DNA of 64,000 bases, from assembly GCA_017551025.1 (NCBI GenBank), contig JAFZNG010000034.1:1-64000 (forward strand), given 5' to 3'. The stretch comes from Paludibacteraceae bacterium (GTDB taxonomy: Bacteria; Bacteroidota; Bacteroidia; Bacteroidales; Paludibacteraceae). A model generated the notes under the pieces. The model was not told the origin of the DNA. It did no database searches and saw only the letters and a list, made by a program, of their open reading frames with translations. A program made the position numbers and the translations under genes. Below, in pieces: positions 8,087 to 17,518 of this stretch. Position 1 is the first letter of the stretch. The number at the start of each line of letters is the position of its first letter.

Positions 8087-10717
8087 CTATTTTCCCCCGA
8101 CCAGGGTCTGGATCTCGTTGAGTTTATTGAGTGCCTCGAGTGGCGTGAGACTGTTGATGTCCAGTTGCTTGACTTGGTCGCGAATCTGCTCCAGCACAGG
8201 ATCGTCCAGTTGGAAGAAACTGAGTTGCATCCCTTCCCGGAGTTTGCCCACCTCGCTCTTGGTCTGGATCGTACCACTGTCGGGTGCACCGCTCTCCAGG
8301 TCGTGCAATACCTGCTCGGCCCGTTGGACGATCGACTGCGGCATACCGGCCAGTTTGGCGACATGAATACCGAAGCTGTGTGCCGAACCGCCGCGAACGA
8401 GTTTTCTCAGGAAGATAATCTTACCGCCGACCTCGCGCACCGATACGTTGTAGTTGCGGATGCGTTTGAAGCTCTTCTCCATCTCGTTGAGCTCATGATA
8501 ATGCGTGGCAAAGAGCGTCTTGGCATGCCCCTTATGCTCGTGGATATATTCTACGATCGCCCAGGCGATGGATATACCGTCAAAGGTGCTCGTGCCGCGG
8601 CCGAGTTCGTCAAAGAGCACCAGACTGCGCTCCGAGAGGTTGTTCAATATGCTGGCGGCTTCGTTCATCTCCACCATAAACGTAGATTCACCCATCGAGA
8701 GGTTGTCGCTCGCGCCGACACGCGTGAAGATCTTGTCCACTACGCCTATCTGCGCACTCTCGGCCGGTACAAACGATCCCATCTGGGCCATCAGAACGAT
8801 CAGGGCTGTCTGGCGCAGCAAGGCCGACTTACCCGCCATATTCGGACCGGTGATGATGATGATCTGCTGGCCGTTGTTGTCGAGCAGCACGTCGTTGGCT
8901 ACATACTGTTCGCCTAGGGGCAACTGCTTCTCGATCACGGGGTGACGCCCCTGGCGGATATCGATCGTGAGGCTGTCGTTTACGTCCGGACATACATAGT
9001 GGTTCTCCTGCGCCACGCGCGCAAAGCCCTGCAGACAGTCGAGTTGGGCAACGACCTGTGCATTGAGTTGCATCTGGGGTACCCATGACGAGAGGGCCAG
9101 CATGAGTTCCATATAGAGTCGATTCTCGATGACCTGGATCTGTTCCTCGGCGGTGAGAATCTTCTGCTCGTACTGCTTCAACTCTTCGGTAATATAGCGT
9201 TCGGCATTGACGAGTGTCTGCTTGCGAATCCACTCCGGCGGTACCTGGTCCTTGAAGGTATTACGCACCTCCAGGTAGTAACCGAAGACGTTATTATAAC
9301 CTATCTTGAGGCTTTGAATACCCGTCGCTTCTATCTCGCGCTGTTGGATACGCAGCAAGTAATCCTTGCCGTCGCGCTGGATGGCGCGCAGTTCGTCCAG
9401 TTCGCGGTCTACGCCGGCAGCAATGATATTCGGTCGTCCCTGTGCCAATGGCGGGTCGGGAACAATTTCCTTCTCGATACGCTGGCGCATCTCGTCGCAG
9501 GCGTCGAGTTGCTCACCGAGTAGCGTTAGGTATTTATTGTCTTCGCCCTCCTGGCAGACTTGTTTGATAGGCGCGATGGCTTTGAGTGCACGCGCCAACT
9601 GTACCATCTCTCTGGGACCGATACGCCCCGTACTGATCTTGCTCACGATGCGCTCCAGGTCACCTATCTCGGCGAGTTGGGTCTCTACGATGGTTCGTGC
9701 CTCGGGATGACGGAACAGGTGTTCTACCACGCTTTGGCGGTTGCGTATCGCCCGCACCTCACGCAGCGGAAAGGCCAGCCATCGATGGAGCAGACGTCCT
9801 CCCATAGGCGTCATCGTGCGATCGATGATCTCGTAGAGCGAATGACCTTCGTCCTGGTTGTGGTCCGAGAGTTCGAGGTTGCGCACCGTAAAGCGGTCGA
9901 GCCATACGTAGCGGTCCTCCTCGATACGGGCGAGGTGCTGGATATGTCCGGTTTGTAGGTGCTGGGTGGCATCCAGGTACATGAGAATACCTCCGGCGGC
10001 GGTGAGTCCGGCCGAGAGTTGGTCGATACCCAGACCCTTGAGCGACGAGACACCCCATAGCTTCATCAGTCGGTCGCGTGCGGTGGATTCTACGAGCATC
10101 CAGTCATCGAGTTCGAAGGTGAAATAGCCGCTGCCGAACTCCTGCTCGAGCAGTTGTTTCTTGCCGCGCATATAGAGCACCTCCTTCGGTGCGAAATTGG
10201 TGAGCAGCTTGTCGATCTGGGTGCTGTCGCCCTCGCCCGCCATGAACTCACCGGTGGAGATATCCAGAAATGCTACGCCGATTTTGTTGGTGGATGGTGT
10301 ATGGTGTATGGTGTCGAAGTGGATGCAGGCTACCCAGTTGTTCTCCTTCTGCGTAAGGGTGGTATCGGAATACGAGACACCGGGTGTCACCAGTTCGGTC
10401 ACACCGCGCTTGACGAGTTTCTTGGTTAGCTTCGGATCCTCCAGTTGGTCGCATATCGCTACGCGTAGTCCGGCCCGCACCAGTTTAGGCAGGTAGGTAT
10501 CCAGCGCATGGAACGGGAAACCCGCCATCTCCATCGACTGCTGCCCACCGTTGTTGCGGTGGGTGAGGGTGATATTCAGTATCTTGCTGGCACGAACGGC
10601 GTCCTCTGCGTATGTCTCGTAGAAGTCACCACAACGGAATAGCAACAAGGCGTCGGGATACTGCGTCTTAATCTCCCGAAACTGCTTCATCATCGGAGTT
10701 TCCATTTCCTTGCCCAT
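8087..10717 (-). CDS. mutS: DNA mismatch repair protein MutS
   Basis: An 876-residue MutS that recognises mispairs and recruits MutL. The mismatch-binding Phe-X-Glu is F32-Y-E34 in [11 protein letters not shown]. The ATPase has Walker [14 protein letters not shown] and Walker B/signature [17 protein letters not shown], followed by the helix-turn-helix end. The start ATG at 10717 is preceded within 3 bases by an A/T heptamer array. Between HFD and [12 protein letters not shown] in the connector domain there are about eight residues (IHHTPSTN) encoded by an in-frame heptamer array at 10286-10313. It is the last gene of the rubrerythrin-TonB-mutS run. Confidence 0.95.
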   Translation of the reverse strand: MGKEMETPMMKQFREIKTQYPDALLLFRCGDFYETYAEDAVRASKILNITLTHRNNGGQQSMEMAGFPFHALDTYLPKLVRAGLRVAICDQLEDPKLTKKLVKRGVTELVTPGVSYSDTTLTQKENNWVACIHFDTIHHTPSTNKIGVAFLDISTGEFMAGEGDSTQIDKLLTNFAPKEVLYMRGKKQLLEQEFGSGYFTFELDDWMLVESTARDRLMKLWGVSSLKGLGIDQLSAGLTAAGGILMYLDATQHLQTGHIQHLARIEEDRYVWLDRFTVRNLELSDHNQDEGHSLYEIIDRTMTPMGGRLLHRWLAFPLREVRAIRNRQSVVEHLFRHPEARTIVETQLAEIGDLERIVSKISTGRIGPREMVQLARALKAIAPIKQVCQEGEDNKYLTLLGEQLDACDEMRQRIEKEIVPDPPLAQGRPNIIAAGVDRELDELRAIQRDGKDYLLRIQQREIEATGIQSLKIGYNNVFGYYLEVRNTFKDQVPPEWIRKQTLVNAERYITEELKQYEQKILTAEEQIQVIENRLYMELMLALSSWVPQMQLNAQVVAQLDCLQGFARVAQENHYVCPDVNDSLTIDIRQGRHPVIEKQLPLGEQYVANDVLLDNNGQQIIIITGPNMAGKSALLRQTALIVLMAQMGSFVPAESAQIGVVDKIFTRVGASDNLSMGESTFMVEMNEAASILNNLSERSLVLFDELGRGTSTFDGISIAWAIVEYIHEHKGHAKTLFATHYHELNEMEKSFKRIRNYNVSVREVGGKIIFLRKLVRGGSAHSFGIHVAKLAGMPQSIVQRAEQVLHDLESGAPDSGTIQTKSEVGKLREGMQLSFFQLDDPVLEQIRDQVKQLDINSLTPLEALNKLNEIQTLVGGK
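10286..10313 (-). repeat. Heptamer array inside mutS, TATGGTG type, 4 copies
   Basis: On the plus strand GTTGGTG, GATGGTG, TATGGTG, TATGGTG. The mutS frame stays open through it and reads IHHTPSTN. Confidence 0.8.
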
Positions 10718-10719
10718 AT

Positions 10720-10751
10720 AATTCGTAATTTTTAATTTTTAATTTTTAATT
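10720..10751 (-). repeat. Heptamer array, AATTTTT type, 4-5 copies
   Basis: On the plus strand AATTCGT, AATTTTT, AATTTTT, AATTTTT, then AATTA. It spans the whole gap between the TonB receptor stop (10750-10752) and the mutS start (10717), so it forms the A-rich leader of mutS. Confidence 0.85.
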
Positions 10752-13224
10752 ACTGAAGGTCGACGGTGACCTTCAGGTTAAACCGGCGGCCGGTCAGGTA
10801 GTTCGGACTGGCCCACTGTTGGTTATACGCATCGCTTACCCAAAAATAGGAATTGACGTTCTTCCAGCCTACGAGGTTGAACACCTCGAACTGGATCGTC
10901 CACTGCTTGACGTGTTTGGCACTCTCGGCACGCATGAAACGGGCCGTCTTGCGGTTGAAGGCATAACTGGCACCCAGGTCGATACGCTTGTACATCGGCA
11001 TGCGTCCCCAGGACTGGTTGTTGCGCGGTGCGTAATACGGCATACCGTCCTGGAAGAGCATCTTCAGGTGGAACCGGAGCTGCGGCAGCTGTGGTAGATA
11101 ATCCTGGAAGAGCATGGAGAAGGCATACCGTTGCTCCTGCGGACTCGGAATCCATTCGCCCTTTAGCCCTTCACCATTCGCCATTAGCCTCTGACGGGCG
11201 CGCATGGCGGAGAACGAGATCCACGAGTCGACACCCGGCACGAGTTCGCCGTATAGCTTCAGGTCCAGGCCCGTAGCATAACCCTCCGAGTCGTTCTTGC
11301 CCGAATAACGCACCCGCACGTTATCGACGCTGTAACTCTCCATGCGGTCGATATACTTGTAGTAGGCCTCGGCGGTCAACTTAAACGGCCGTCCCCAGGC
11401 GCGGAAATAGTAGTCGCCACCCAGCACGACATGTACCGAACGCTGTGCCCTTAGGTCGCGGTTCAATCGAATACGCGTGATGCCCAACGCATCGGTTAGG
11501 GTGTCGCGCAGCTCTTTATAGAAAGGTGCCTGGTAATACAGTCCCGTAGCCAGGCGGAAGCTGAAGTCGTGTTTCCATCCCGGAAACCATACTACGCTGG
11601 CACGAGGGGAGGGGAGTACTTCGTTGTTCCAACTCCACCATTGCAATCGTCCGCCTACGGTGAGCGATACTTGTCCGTGGTCGGTGAGCCAGCGGTAGGT
11701 GTTCTGGACGTATCCTTGTACGCGTGCCGACTGCATCGCGCTGTCGCCGCGCATCGAGTAGTAGAGTTCCATGGCGGGTCCTGCCTGCGGTAGGCTGTAG
11801 CCCGCCGAGTCGCGCCATTGCCACTCGCTAATATGGTCGCGTATTAGTTCGGCCTGTCCGCTCACGCCCCAACGCAATCGGTTGCGGCCGTGTGTCCACT
11901 CGCCGTGGTGGGCCAATGTGATGACGCCCGCCCGGAGCAGGTTGCGGGCATGCTGGTGGAAGATACCCGTACCGAGTACTTGGCTCTGCCCTGCGGCAGG
12001 ATCTACTTCCGCCGTATGGGTATTGCTCTGCTCGCTGTCTTCGCCGCCGGCGGAGAGCACATATTCGCCGGTGATATCAAAATTCTCCTGTTCGTGGGTA
12101 TAGAAGCCGCTGAGATCGAAGCCCAGCTCTACTTCCCGGCTCACCTTGCCTCGGGCACTCAGAGCGGCAAAACCTGTGAGGAAACGGTCTTTTTCCTGAC
12201 CTTCGTACCATATATTGAGGCTGCGGGCATTCTGACCACCGAAACTCTCGCTCAGCGAGTCGGGACGGAAACGGTAGTCGTTCATCGAGAAATTCCCCAG
12301 AAAACTCATCGTCCAAGGGTTAGTCTTTTGTCTTTGAGCGAAGCGGTCTTTTGTCTTTTGTCTACCTACCTGCCAAGTCAGGTAGGTCTGATAATCCACG
12401 AAATTAGGCTGATAATTACCTGCCGTACTAAGGCCGCCCAGCATATATTGGCTGGTCTTGTAGCGGATGCCGTGCATCTGAGAGTAGGTGCTGTCGCCGT
12501 GCCCGACATACAGGTTCGCGCCCAGCAGGCTGGCACTGAGGCTGGCCTCGAAGCGGTCGGGTTGCTTATATTCGATATCCAGCACCGAGGCCATCTTATC
12601 GCCGTACTTGGCATCGAAGCCTCCGGCAGAGAACTGCACGTTCTGCACCATCTCGGGGTTGACGAAACTGAGTCCCTCTTGCTGACCGCTGCGGATGAGC
12701 AGGGGGCGGTGCACCTCAATACCGTTGACGTACACCTCGTTCTCGTCAAACGAACCGCCGCGTACGTTGTACTGCGAACTGAGTTCGTTATTCTGGTTGA
12801 CGCCGGCAAAGGTGATCAGTATGCTCTCGATCGAACCGCCTGTAGCGTCCGGCATGACGCGTGCGGCGGAGGCGTCGATCTGGTCGAGTGTGCCTGTCTG
12901 GTGCTGGATGCCGCGCACCTCCACTTCCTGGAGCCACTCGGTCTCGGTGGTCAGTTCGACATTTATGTTGACCACTTCGTTCGGCCGGATCAGTCGTTGG
13001 CGCACCGTGGCATAGCCCAGCATGGAGAACTCCAGTTGGACGGTGTCCTGGCATTCGATCATCAGTTCGTAGAAGCCGTTGCGGTTGGTGCTGGTGCCTT
13101 CCTGTTGTTCGCATCGCGCGAAGACATTCACCAGTTCGATGCCGCGGTTGTCGCTATCGGTCACATAGCCATATATGCGAGTATGCCGCGCGAACACACT
13201 TGTCGCGCAGCATACTAGGATCAT
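10750..13224 (-). CDS. TonB-dependent outer-membrane receptor with carboxypeptidase-regulatory-like domain
   Basis: An 824-residue TonB-dependent receptor: N-terminal CarboxypepD_reg-like domain (RIYGYVTDSDNRGIELVNVF to about residue 100), plug domain (about 110-225, LITFAGVNQNNELSSQYNVRGGSFDENEVYVNGI), then a beta-barrel ending in a typical terminal strand. The substrate is unknown and no SusD partner is present. The first ATG leaves only a 12-residue signal (MILVCCATSVFA) with no positive charges, while in-frame codons just upstream encode IRRLSYIV without a standard start codon. Two heptamer-derived inserts lie in the barrel region (11154-11189 and 12321-12362). It lies 23 bases behind rubrerythrin, probably cotranscribed. 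Confidence 0.88.
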   Translation of the reverse strand: MILVCCATSVFARHTRIYGYVTDSDNRGIELVNVFARCEQQEGTSTNRNGFYELMIECQDTVQLEFSMLGYATVRQRLIRPNEVVNINVELTTETEWLQEVEVRGIQHQTGTLDQIDASAARVMPDATGGSIESILITFAGVNQNNELSSQYNVRGGSFDENEVYVNGIEVHRPLLIRSGQQEGLSFVNPEMVQNVQFSAGGFDAKYGDKMASVLDIEYKQPDRFEASLSASLLGANLYVGHGDSTYSQMHGIRYKTSQYMLGGLSTAGNYQPNFVDYQTYLTWQVGRQKTKDRFAQRQKTNPWTMSFLGNFSMNDYRFRPDSLSESFGGQNARSLNIWYEGQEKDRFLTGFAALSARGKVSREVELGFDLSGFYTHEQENFDITGEYVLSAGGEDSEQSNTHTAEVDPAAGQSQVLGTGIFHQHARNLLRAGVITLAHHGEWTHGRNRLRWGVSGQAELIRDHISEWQWRDSAGYSLPQAGPAMELYYSMRGDSAMQSARVQGYVQNTYRWLTDHGQVSLTVGGRLQWWSWNNEVLPSPRASVVWFPGWKHDFSFRLATGLYYQAPFYKELRDTLTDALGITRIRLNRDLRAQRSVHVVLGGDYYFRAWGRPFKLTAEAYYKYIDRMESYSVDNVRVRYSGKNDSEGYATGLDLKLYGELVPGVDSWISFSAMRARQRLMANGEGLKGEWIPSPQEQRYAFSMLFQDYLPQLPQLRFHLKMLFQDGMPYYAPRNNQSWGRMPMYKRIDLGASYAFNRKTARFMRAESAKHVKQWTIQFEVFNLVGWKNVNSYFWVSDAYNQQWASPNYLTGRRFNLKVTVDLQ
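11154..11189 (-). repeat. Heptamer array inside the TonB receptor gene, TTCGCC/TTAGCC type
   Basis: About five 7-8 base units (ATTCGCC, CTTTAGCC, CTTCACC, ATTCGCC, ATTAGCC on the plus strand). In the gene frame it reads LMANGEGLKGEW, avoiding the TAA that the unit holds in another frame. Confidence 0.75.
12321..12362 (-). repeat. GTCTTTT-type repeat inside the TonB receptor gene
   Basis: Two pairs of GTCTTTT units flank a 14-base segment. The gene frame reads RQKTKDRFAQRQKTN, a basic insert between WQVG and PWTMSFLGNFS. A perfect 9-base inverted repeat (ACCTACCTG at 12364-12372, CAGGTAGGT at 12379-12387) follows immediately. Confidence 0.7.
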
Positions 13225-13247
13225 TACTATGTAAGATAGCCGTCTGA

Positions 13248-13793
13248 TTACTTGAAGTAGCGATTATACAATCCCTCGAAGCCACGACCGTGACGAGCCT
13301 CGTCGCGAGCCATTTCGTGCACAGCGTCGTGGATAGGATCCAGGTTCAGTTCTTTGGCACGCTTAGCGATATTGAGTTTGTCCTCGCAAGCACCTGCCTC
13401 AGCCATCATACGCTTCTCCAGGTTGGTCTTGGTGTCCCAAACCAGTTCGCCGAGCAGCTCAGCAAACAGCGATGCGTGGTCAGCCTCTTCGTATGCATAT
13501 TTACGGAAAGCGGCAGCAATCTCGGGATAACCCTCGCGATCAGCTTGACGAGCCATAGCCAGGTACTGACCAACCTCGGTGCACTCACCCATGAAGTGGG
13601 CACGCAGACCATCGTGGATAATCGGGTCTTTCTCGTCCTTAGCTACACCTACTATATGCTCGCAGGCAAAGTTCAACTTGCCGGCCTCAGCTACTTTCCA
13701 TTCAACGATTTGTTTGCATTGCGGGCAACGCTCGGGTGCCTCTGCGCCCTCGTGTACATAACCACAGATCGGGCAGATAAATTTCTTGTTCAT
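13248..13793 (-). CDS. rbr: Reverse rubrerythrin (N-terminal rubredoxin domain)
   Basis: A 181-residue peroxide-scavenging diiron protein. The rubredoxin iron site is at the N-terminus (CPICGY and CPQC within the first 26 residues) and the ferritin-like four-helix domain follows, with EXXH-type ligands in [10 protein letters not shown] and RDEARHG. Classical rubrerythrin has the opposite order, so this is the reverse type first described in clostridia. It probably uses NAD(P)H-derived electrons to reduce H2O2 in the cytoplasm of an anaerobe. It has its own promoter at 13851-13883 and heads a run with the TonB receptor and mutS. Confidence 0.93.
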   Translation of the reverse strand: MNKKFICPICGYVHEGAEAPERCPQCKQIVEWKVAEAGKLNFACEHIVGVAKDEKDPIIHDGLRAHFMGECTEVGQYLAMARQADREGYPEIAAAFRKYAYEEADHASLFAELLGELVWDTKTNLEKRMMAEAGACEDKLNIAKRAKELNLDPIHDAVHEMARDEARHGRGFEGLYNRYFK

Positions 13794-13850
13794 GATTGTT
13801 TTAGGGTTTTATTAAAAAGGTTAATAAATAGGCTGTTTTACTTTTCGGGT

Positions 13851-13883
13851 ACAAAATTACTACAAAAAATTGGAATATGCAAG
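13851..13883 (-). promoter_or_regulatory. Promoter of rubrerythrin
   Basis: Read on the minus strand: TTG (CAA at 13880-13882), 20-base spacer, TAATTTTG (13852-13859). The predicted start of transcription leaves a leader of about 50 bases before the ATG at 13793. Confidence 0.75.
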
Positions 13884-13913
13884 TATTTGGGCTTAAAAAT
13901 CAAATTTATTTGA

Positions 13914-14078
13914 ATTTTTAGGGACAAAGACTTGCGATGTTCGCATAATCGTGCGAACGTAAATTCGGAGGGTGAAGAAGCCAATTGACTTTTGGCTTCG
14001 AAAGGGAAGGCTGTCGGGGAGACAAAGCCGACCGAGAACAAATAAGCAGTCAAGGGGCGTGCCGAAGTTACGATTCCA
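13914..14078. other. Structured intergenic segment, possible small RNA or dispersed repeat
   Basis: This fills most of the space between the CHAT gene end (14096) and the rubrerythrin promoter. It holds a row of perfect short hairpins: GTTCGCA/TGCGAAC (13939-13945 with 13952-13958), GAAGCCAA/TTGGCTTC (13977-13984 with 13992-13999) and GTCGG/CCGAC (14013-14017 with 14028-14032). Base composition is balanced, unlike the A/T-rich spacers elsewhere. Two short overlapping minus-strand frames (71 and 62 codons) run through it but have no signal or recognised domain, and I do not call them genes. A weak TATTTTTG at 14079-14086 (minus) lacks a matching -33 element. Confidence 0.4.
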
Positions 14079-14095
14079 CAAAAATAATTCTTGTT

Positions 14096-16321
14096 TTATA
14101 GCGCATCGATGAGGATGAAGGCATCGGCGTACTGCGGGGCGCGGAATTTATCGTGGCGCAGCAGTTGGTCGCGCGAACGCATAAAGGCCGTATGGATATC
14201 CATACCTGCCTGCAGGTTGCGCAGCAGGCCGCGCATCAAGATTGAGGACGACTCGTCTTCTACGCTCCACAGACTGACGATCATCGTCTGTACGCCCGCT
14301 AGCTTCAATGCCCGCTGGATACCGTATACGCCGTCGGCTGTCACGTAGCCCAAACCCGTCTGGCAGGCTGAGAGCACCATGAGTTGGCAAGGCAGGCTGA
14401 GGCGCGACAACTCCTTAGCCGACAGGATGCCGTCGGGACGAGAGGCCGGGTGGGTGTCGTCGGTTAGCGCCTGCTGCGCACCCGCCAGGGCGATGCCACT
14501 CTGGGACAATGCTTGGTCGGAATAGAGCGGACGCAGGTCGGTGCCGTCGTCCATGGTGCCGACAAAGAAGCCGTGGGTAGAGACGAGGATAAAGGGGAAA
14601 GCCGGAGCCTGTTCCGCAAAGGCGGCATCCGTAGCTCGGGTGCGGGTGAGCACCAAGTCCTCGGTATTGTGACCGCGATAGGTAGTGAAAGAGTCGATCT
14701 CGGTGCGCGCATTCGGTAGCACCTTCAGGCCGTTGGCATAGGGCCGTAGGAAATGGTAGGCCGAGGCGTCGTTGTCCGAACCGTCGGCATCGGAGGGCGT
14801 CGTATAATCGATATCGCCGACGATGAGCATACGGCTCGTATCGAGCGCACGGCGGTCGCGGGTGAGCAGACGCGTGGAGGTGAGCCGGCGGCACGTACGG
14901 GTGGTGTCGGGCAGCAGGTACTCCACGGCCAGCTGCTGGAGCAGTCCGTCGGCGGCAAAGTAGATCGTACGCGCCTGACCGATAGCCTGCATGAGCCGGG
15001 AGGTCCATATGCGCGAGGGTAGGACCGAATCCGTATAGAGGTACTCCTTGTCGTAATGGTGGTCGGAGGTGATGGCCCGCTCCAGGCTGACACGGCCGCT
15101 GAGACGCATACGGCGCAGGCTGTCGAGATCGGCAAGACGGATAAATTCGGGTGCTCGGCATCCGGGCGTGAGGACGAGAGCACCCAAGAGATTGCGTTCG
15201 TCGCGTCCGTGGTACTGCACAAACTCCACGGCGCAGGCGTCCTGCGATAAGTGGTCGCGCACCTCGGTCCAGGTGACGGGACGGGCATTCGGTTGACGGT
15301 ATTCGAGCAGATACCCCTTGCTGAGCAGGGCCAGGTCGTAGAGCATCTCAGGGGCAGCCTGCTCAAGCCGGTAGCAGTCGAACAGGAAATCATGCATGCT
15401 GAGCCAGTACTGCTCGCGTTGGTGCTCGGTCATGCGGCCGAGATTGGTCTGCAGTTCACGCCGGAGCGTATCGAGGTAGCAGGCGTAGTAATGCTTGGCG
15501 GAATCGATAGGTTGCGACGGATCCAGGTCATGACGGAGCAGCAGGATCTTGGCCTTGGTGCGCAGCACCTCCGGCGTACGCTCGCATCCCTCGGGCATCA
15601 TGCCGAGTGTCTCCGTGGCCGAGTCGAAGTCCTGCAAGCGTGCTTGCACGATGGCGAGCGAGAGAAAGGCATCGATGATGCGGCGGTTGCGCTGGCTATC
15701 TTCCGCTGTAGCGGGACAGGGAAGGTAAGTCTGGTTGGCATAGTGGTCGAAGACGGTATAGGCCTCCTCGAGCGCTTCTTTATAGCGCTTGTGCTTATAG
15801 CTTAGACTGAGCAGTTCGCGATGGATAGTGGCAGGCAGTTCGGGGGCATCCATAGTGTCGCAGACGGCCTTCATCGAATCGATAAGCAGAAGACACTCCT
15901 CATAGGATGCACGGGCTTTGGCGTAAGCCTCCTTCTGCTGACCGGAGAGGCTGTAGTAGTACGAGCCGCGCAGCTTACAGATCGCTTCTCGCCACGCGAG
16001 GCGGGTGTTTGTGTCGGCCTCGGCGGCATAGGTCTGGTAGGCCTGGTCGGAGAGTTGGAGCGCCGATTCTACCTGGGTGAGGATCTGGAGCATATAGTAG
16101 CACTCACCCTCGGCGGTCAGGCTGCGGATGAGCAGGTCACCCTGTTTGGCCTGGCGGGCCATGTTGGCTGCCTGGTGGAAGCGTTCGGCGGCTTGGATAT
16201 ACTGCTCCTGTTGGTTGAGCACACGGGCTTGGTCGAAGACGGCTTGGATATCCTCGGCTGAGTAACACGAGCAGGCTACGAGTAGCGGCAAGGCGAGCAA
16301 GAGGAGGCAGAGACGTTTCAT
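14096..16321 (-). CDS. TPR-CHAT protein, caspase-like protease, predicted lipoprotein
   Basis: A 741-residue protein with a lipoprotein-type signal (MKRLCLLLLALPLLVACSC, lipidated Cys at about 17). TPR-like helical pairs fill about residues 22-330, and a C-terminal CHAT domain lies at about 430-741. The caspase-type dyad is intact: His583 in LVSTHGFF and Cys653 in VLSACQTG, with the following ADGVYGIQRALKLAGVQTMIVSLW block typical of CHAT. CHAT proteases act in separase-, caspase- and Craspase-like systems. It is the last gene of the nine-gene unit; its ATG overlaps the stop of the pseudokinase gene (ATGA). The substrate is unknown; partner proteins of the operon are obvious candidates. Confidence 0.88.
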   Translation of the reverse strand: MKRLCLLLLALPLLVACSCYSAEDIQAVFDQARVLNQQEQYIQAAERFHQAANMARQAKQGDLLIRSLTAEGECYYMLQILTQVESALQLSDQAYQTYAAEADTNTRLAWREAICKLRGSYYYSLSGQQKEAYAKARASYEECLLLIDSMKAVCDTMDAPELPATIHRELLSLSYKHKRYKEALEEAYTVFDHYANQTYLPCPATAEDSQRNRRIIDAFLSLAIVQARLQDFDSATETLGMMPEGCERTPEVLRTKAKILLLRHDLDPSQPIDSAKHYYACYLDTLRRELQTNLGRMTEHQREQYWLSMHDFLFDCYRLEQAAPEMLYDLALLSKGYLLEYRQPNARPVTWTEVRDHLSQDACAVEFVQYHGRDERNLLGALVLTPGCRAPEFIRLADLDSLRRMRLSGRVSLERAITSDHHYDKEYLYTDSVLPSRIWTSRLMQAIGQARTIYFAADGLLQQLAVEYLLPDTTRTCRRLTSTRLLTRDRRALDTSRMLIVGDIDYTTPSDADGSDNDASAYHFLRPYANGLKVLPNARTEIDSFTTYRGHNTEDLVLTRTRATDAAFAEQAPAFPFILVSTHGFFVGTMDDGTDLRPLYSDQALSQSGIALAGAQQALTDDTHPASRPDGILSAKELSRLSLPCQLMVLSACQTGLGYVTADGVYGIQRALKLAGVQTMIVSLWSVEDESSSILMRGLLRNLQAGMDIHTAFMRSRDQLLRHDKFRAPQYADAFILIDAL

Positions 16322-17517
16322 CGGGTCTGGCGGTAGTTGTGGTTGATAATGACAAAGGAGGCATTCTCCTTGCTCGAGCGGTTGGTCAGCTTCATAGTCA
16401 GCGTCTCGCCCCGTTTAGGGGCGTGGGCGGCATCGATGATAAAGTAGGTCACGCCGTCGCGATCTTTACCCGTAGGCGGAATCACCGTGCCGTTGGCGCG
16501 AACGAGGGTGACGCTATAGGCCTGGTCGGCCTTATGGGGGACGATGAGGAAGACCTGTTTGCCGTATCGCTCGCGCATGGTATAGGTGGCGGTGCGTCCG
16601 GCACGAACACCTTTCTCGTAGATGGAGTAACTGAAGCGGCTGTCGGAGCCGTCGAGCAGGCGTTGTCCGCTGTTCTGGACGGTGCGGTTGCTGCGGTCCT
16701 TGAGGGCGGTGATGATACGGTTGACACCAAAGGTGCGTATGCCGTTACCGGCCAGCGGGTAGTCGTTGGCGCGATCGCGCAGTTCGTCCATGAGGGTGAA
16801 CTGGGCAAGCCGTTTCTCGAACTCGCTACGGGCACGCGTCCAGTGCTGCTGGTCGGCCTGGCGCAGCAGGAGCGTAGCGTCCAGCAGTTTACGGGTGAGC
16901 TCTTCTTGCTTGGGGTCCAGACGAGGTTGTGCAAAGCTGAGCGTAGCTACCAGCAGCAACGGCAGCAGCAGGAGCAGGGGTTTGACCGATGCCAGCATGC
17001 TCTCCGGCCACTGGCGGTCGATAGCCTGCGTCGTGGTCTCGGCAGCCGTAGCCAGCGACGGACGTAAGGGACGCTTGGTCGGCGGCAGTTGTAGGGCTAC
17101 CTGACGGGCAGCTTGGAGTACTTGGTCGGCTGCGGGACGCTTGGTGGGGTCGTGGTGCAGACATTGCTGCAGCAGTAGGTTGAGCCGTTCGGCCTCCGCT
17201 TGCGGCAGGGTAGGGATAGGTGTGTGAGCCGTCTGGGCTTGCTCGCCACGGCCGTTGAAGAGAGGCGTGCCGAGCAGCAGTTCCATCGTGGAGGCCGCCA
17301 GTTGCCATACGTCGCCGGCCGCCGTACCTAAGGAAGAGACGGGAGCAGAGAGGATGAAACGATCGTCCTCGATAAGCACATGGCGCAGGTCGACCGCACC
17401 GTGGTATTGCTGCTGCGCATGCAGCACGGCCAGTTGCTCGGCTACTTGTTGGAGGTACTGTACGGCGAGAGGCAACGAACAGTAACCGCGAAGAGAAAGC
17501 GCATAGTTCGTATCCAT
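16318..17517 (-). CDS. Pseudokinase-TM protein
   Basis: A 399-residue protein whose first 140 residues resemble only the C-lobe of a Ser/Thr kinase: a catalytic-loop-like HGAVDLRHVLI (H39, with Ala41 where HGD has Asp), GDVWQLA (subdomain IX) and DPTKRPAADQVLQ (subdomain XI). The N-lobe, VAIK lysine and DFG are absent, so catalysis is not expected. A membrane helix (about 183-198, KPLLLLLPLLLVATLSF) precedes a roughly 200-residue C-terminal domain, predicted periplasmic, of no family I recognise. It lies 1 base behind the FHA-protease gene and overlaps the CHAT gene by 4 bases, indicating tight coupling. Confidence 0.75.
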   Translation of the reverse strand: MDTNYALSLRGYCSLPLAVQYLQQVAEQLAVLHAQQQYHGAVDLRHVLIEDDRFILSAPVSSLGTAAGDVWQLAASTMELLLGTPLFNGRGEQAQTAHTPIPTLPQAEAERLNLLLQQCLHHDPTKRPAADQVLQAARQVALQLPPTKRPLRPSLATAAETTTQAIDRQWPESMLASVKPLLLLLPLLLVATLSFAQPRLDPKQEELTRKLLDATLLLRQADQQHWTRARSEFEKRLAQFTLMDELRDRANDYPLAGNGIRTFGVNRIITALKDRSNRTVQNSGQRLLDGSDSRFSYSIYEKGVRAGRTATYTMRERYGKQVFLIVPHKADQAYSVTLVRANGTVIPPTGKDRDGVTYFIIDAAHAPKRGETLTMKLTNRSSKENASFVIINHNYRQTR

Positions 17518-17518
17518 A

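Noticed and set aside
11890-13218. 442-codon plus-strand frame opposite the TonB receptor
   Set aside because: No recognisable domain, and the opposite strand encodes conserved receptor motifs.
13838-14081. Two short minus-strand frames downstream of the CHAT gene
   Set aside because: They overlap each other and the rubrerythrin promoter and cross several perfect hairpins; noncoding structure explains the region better.
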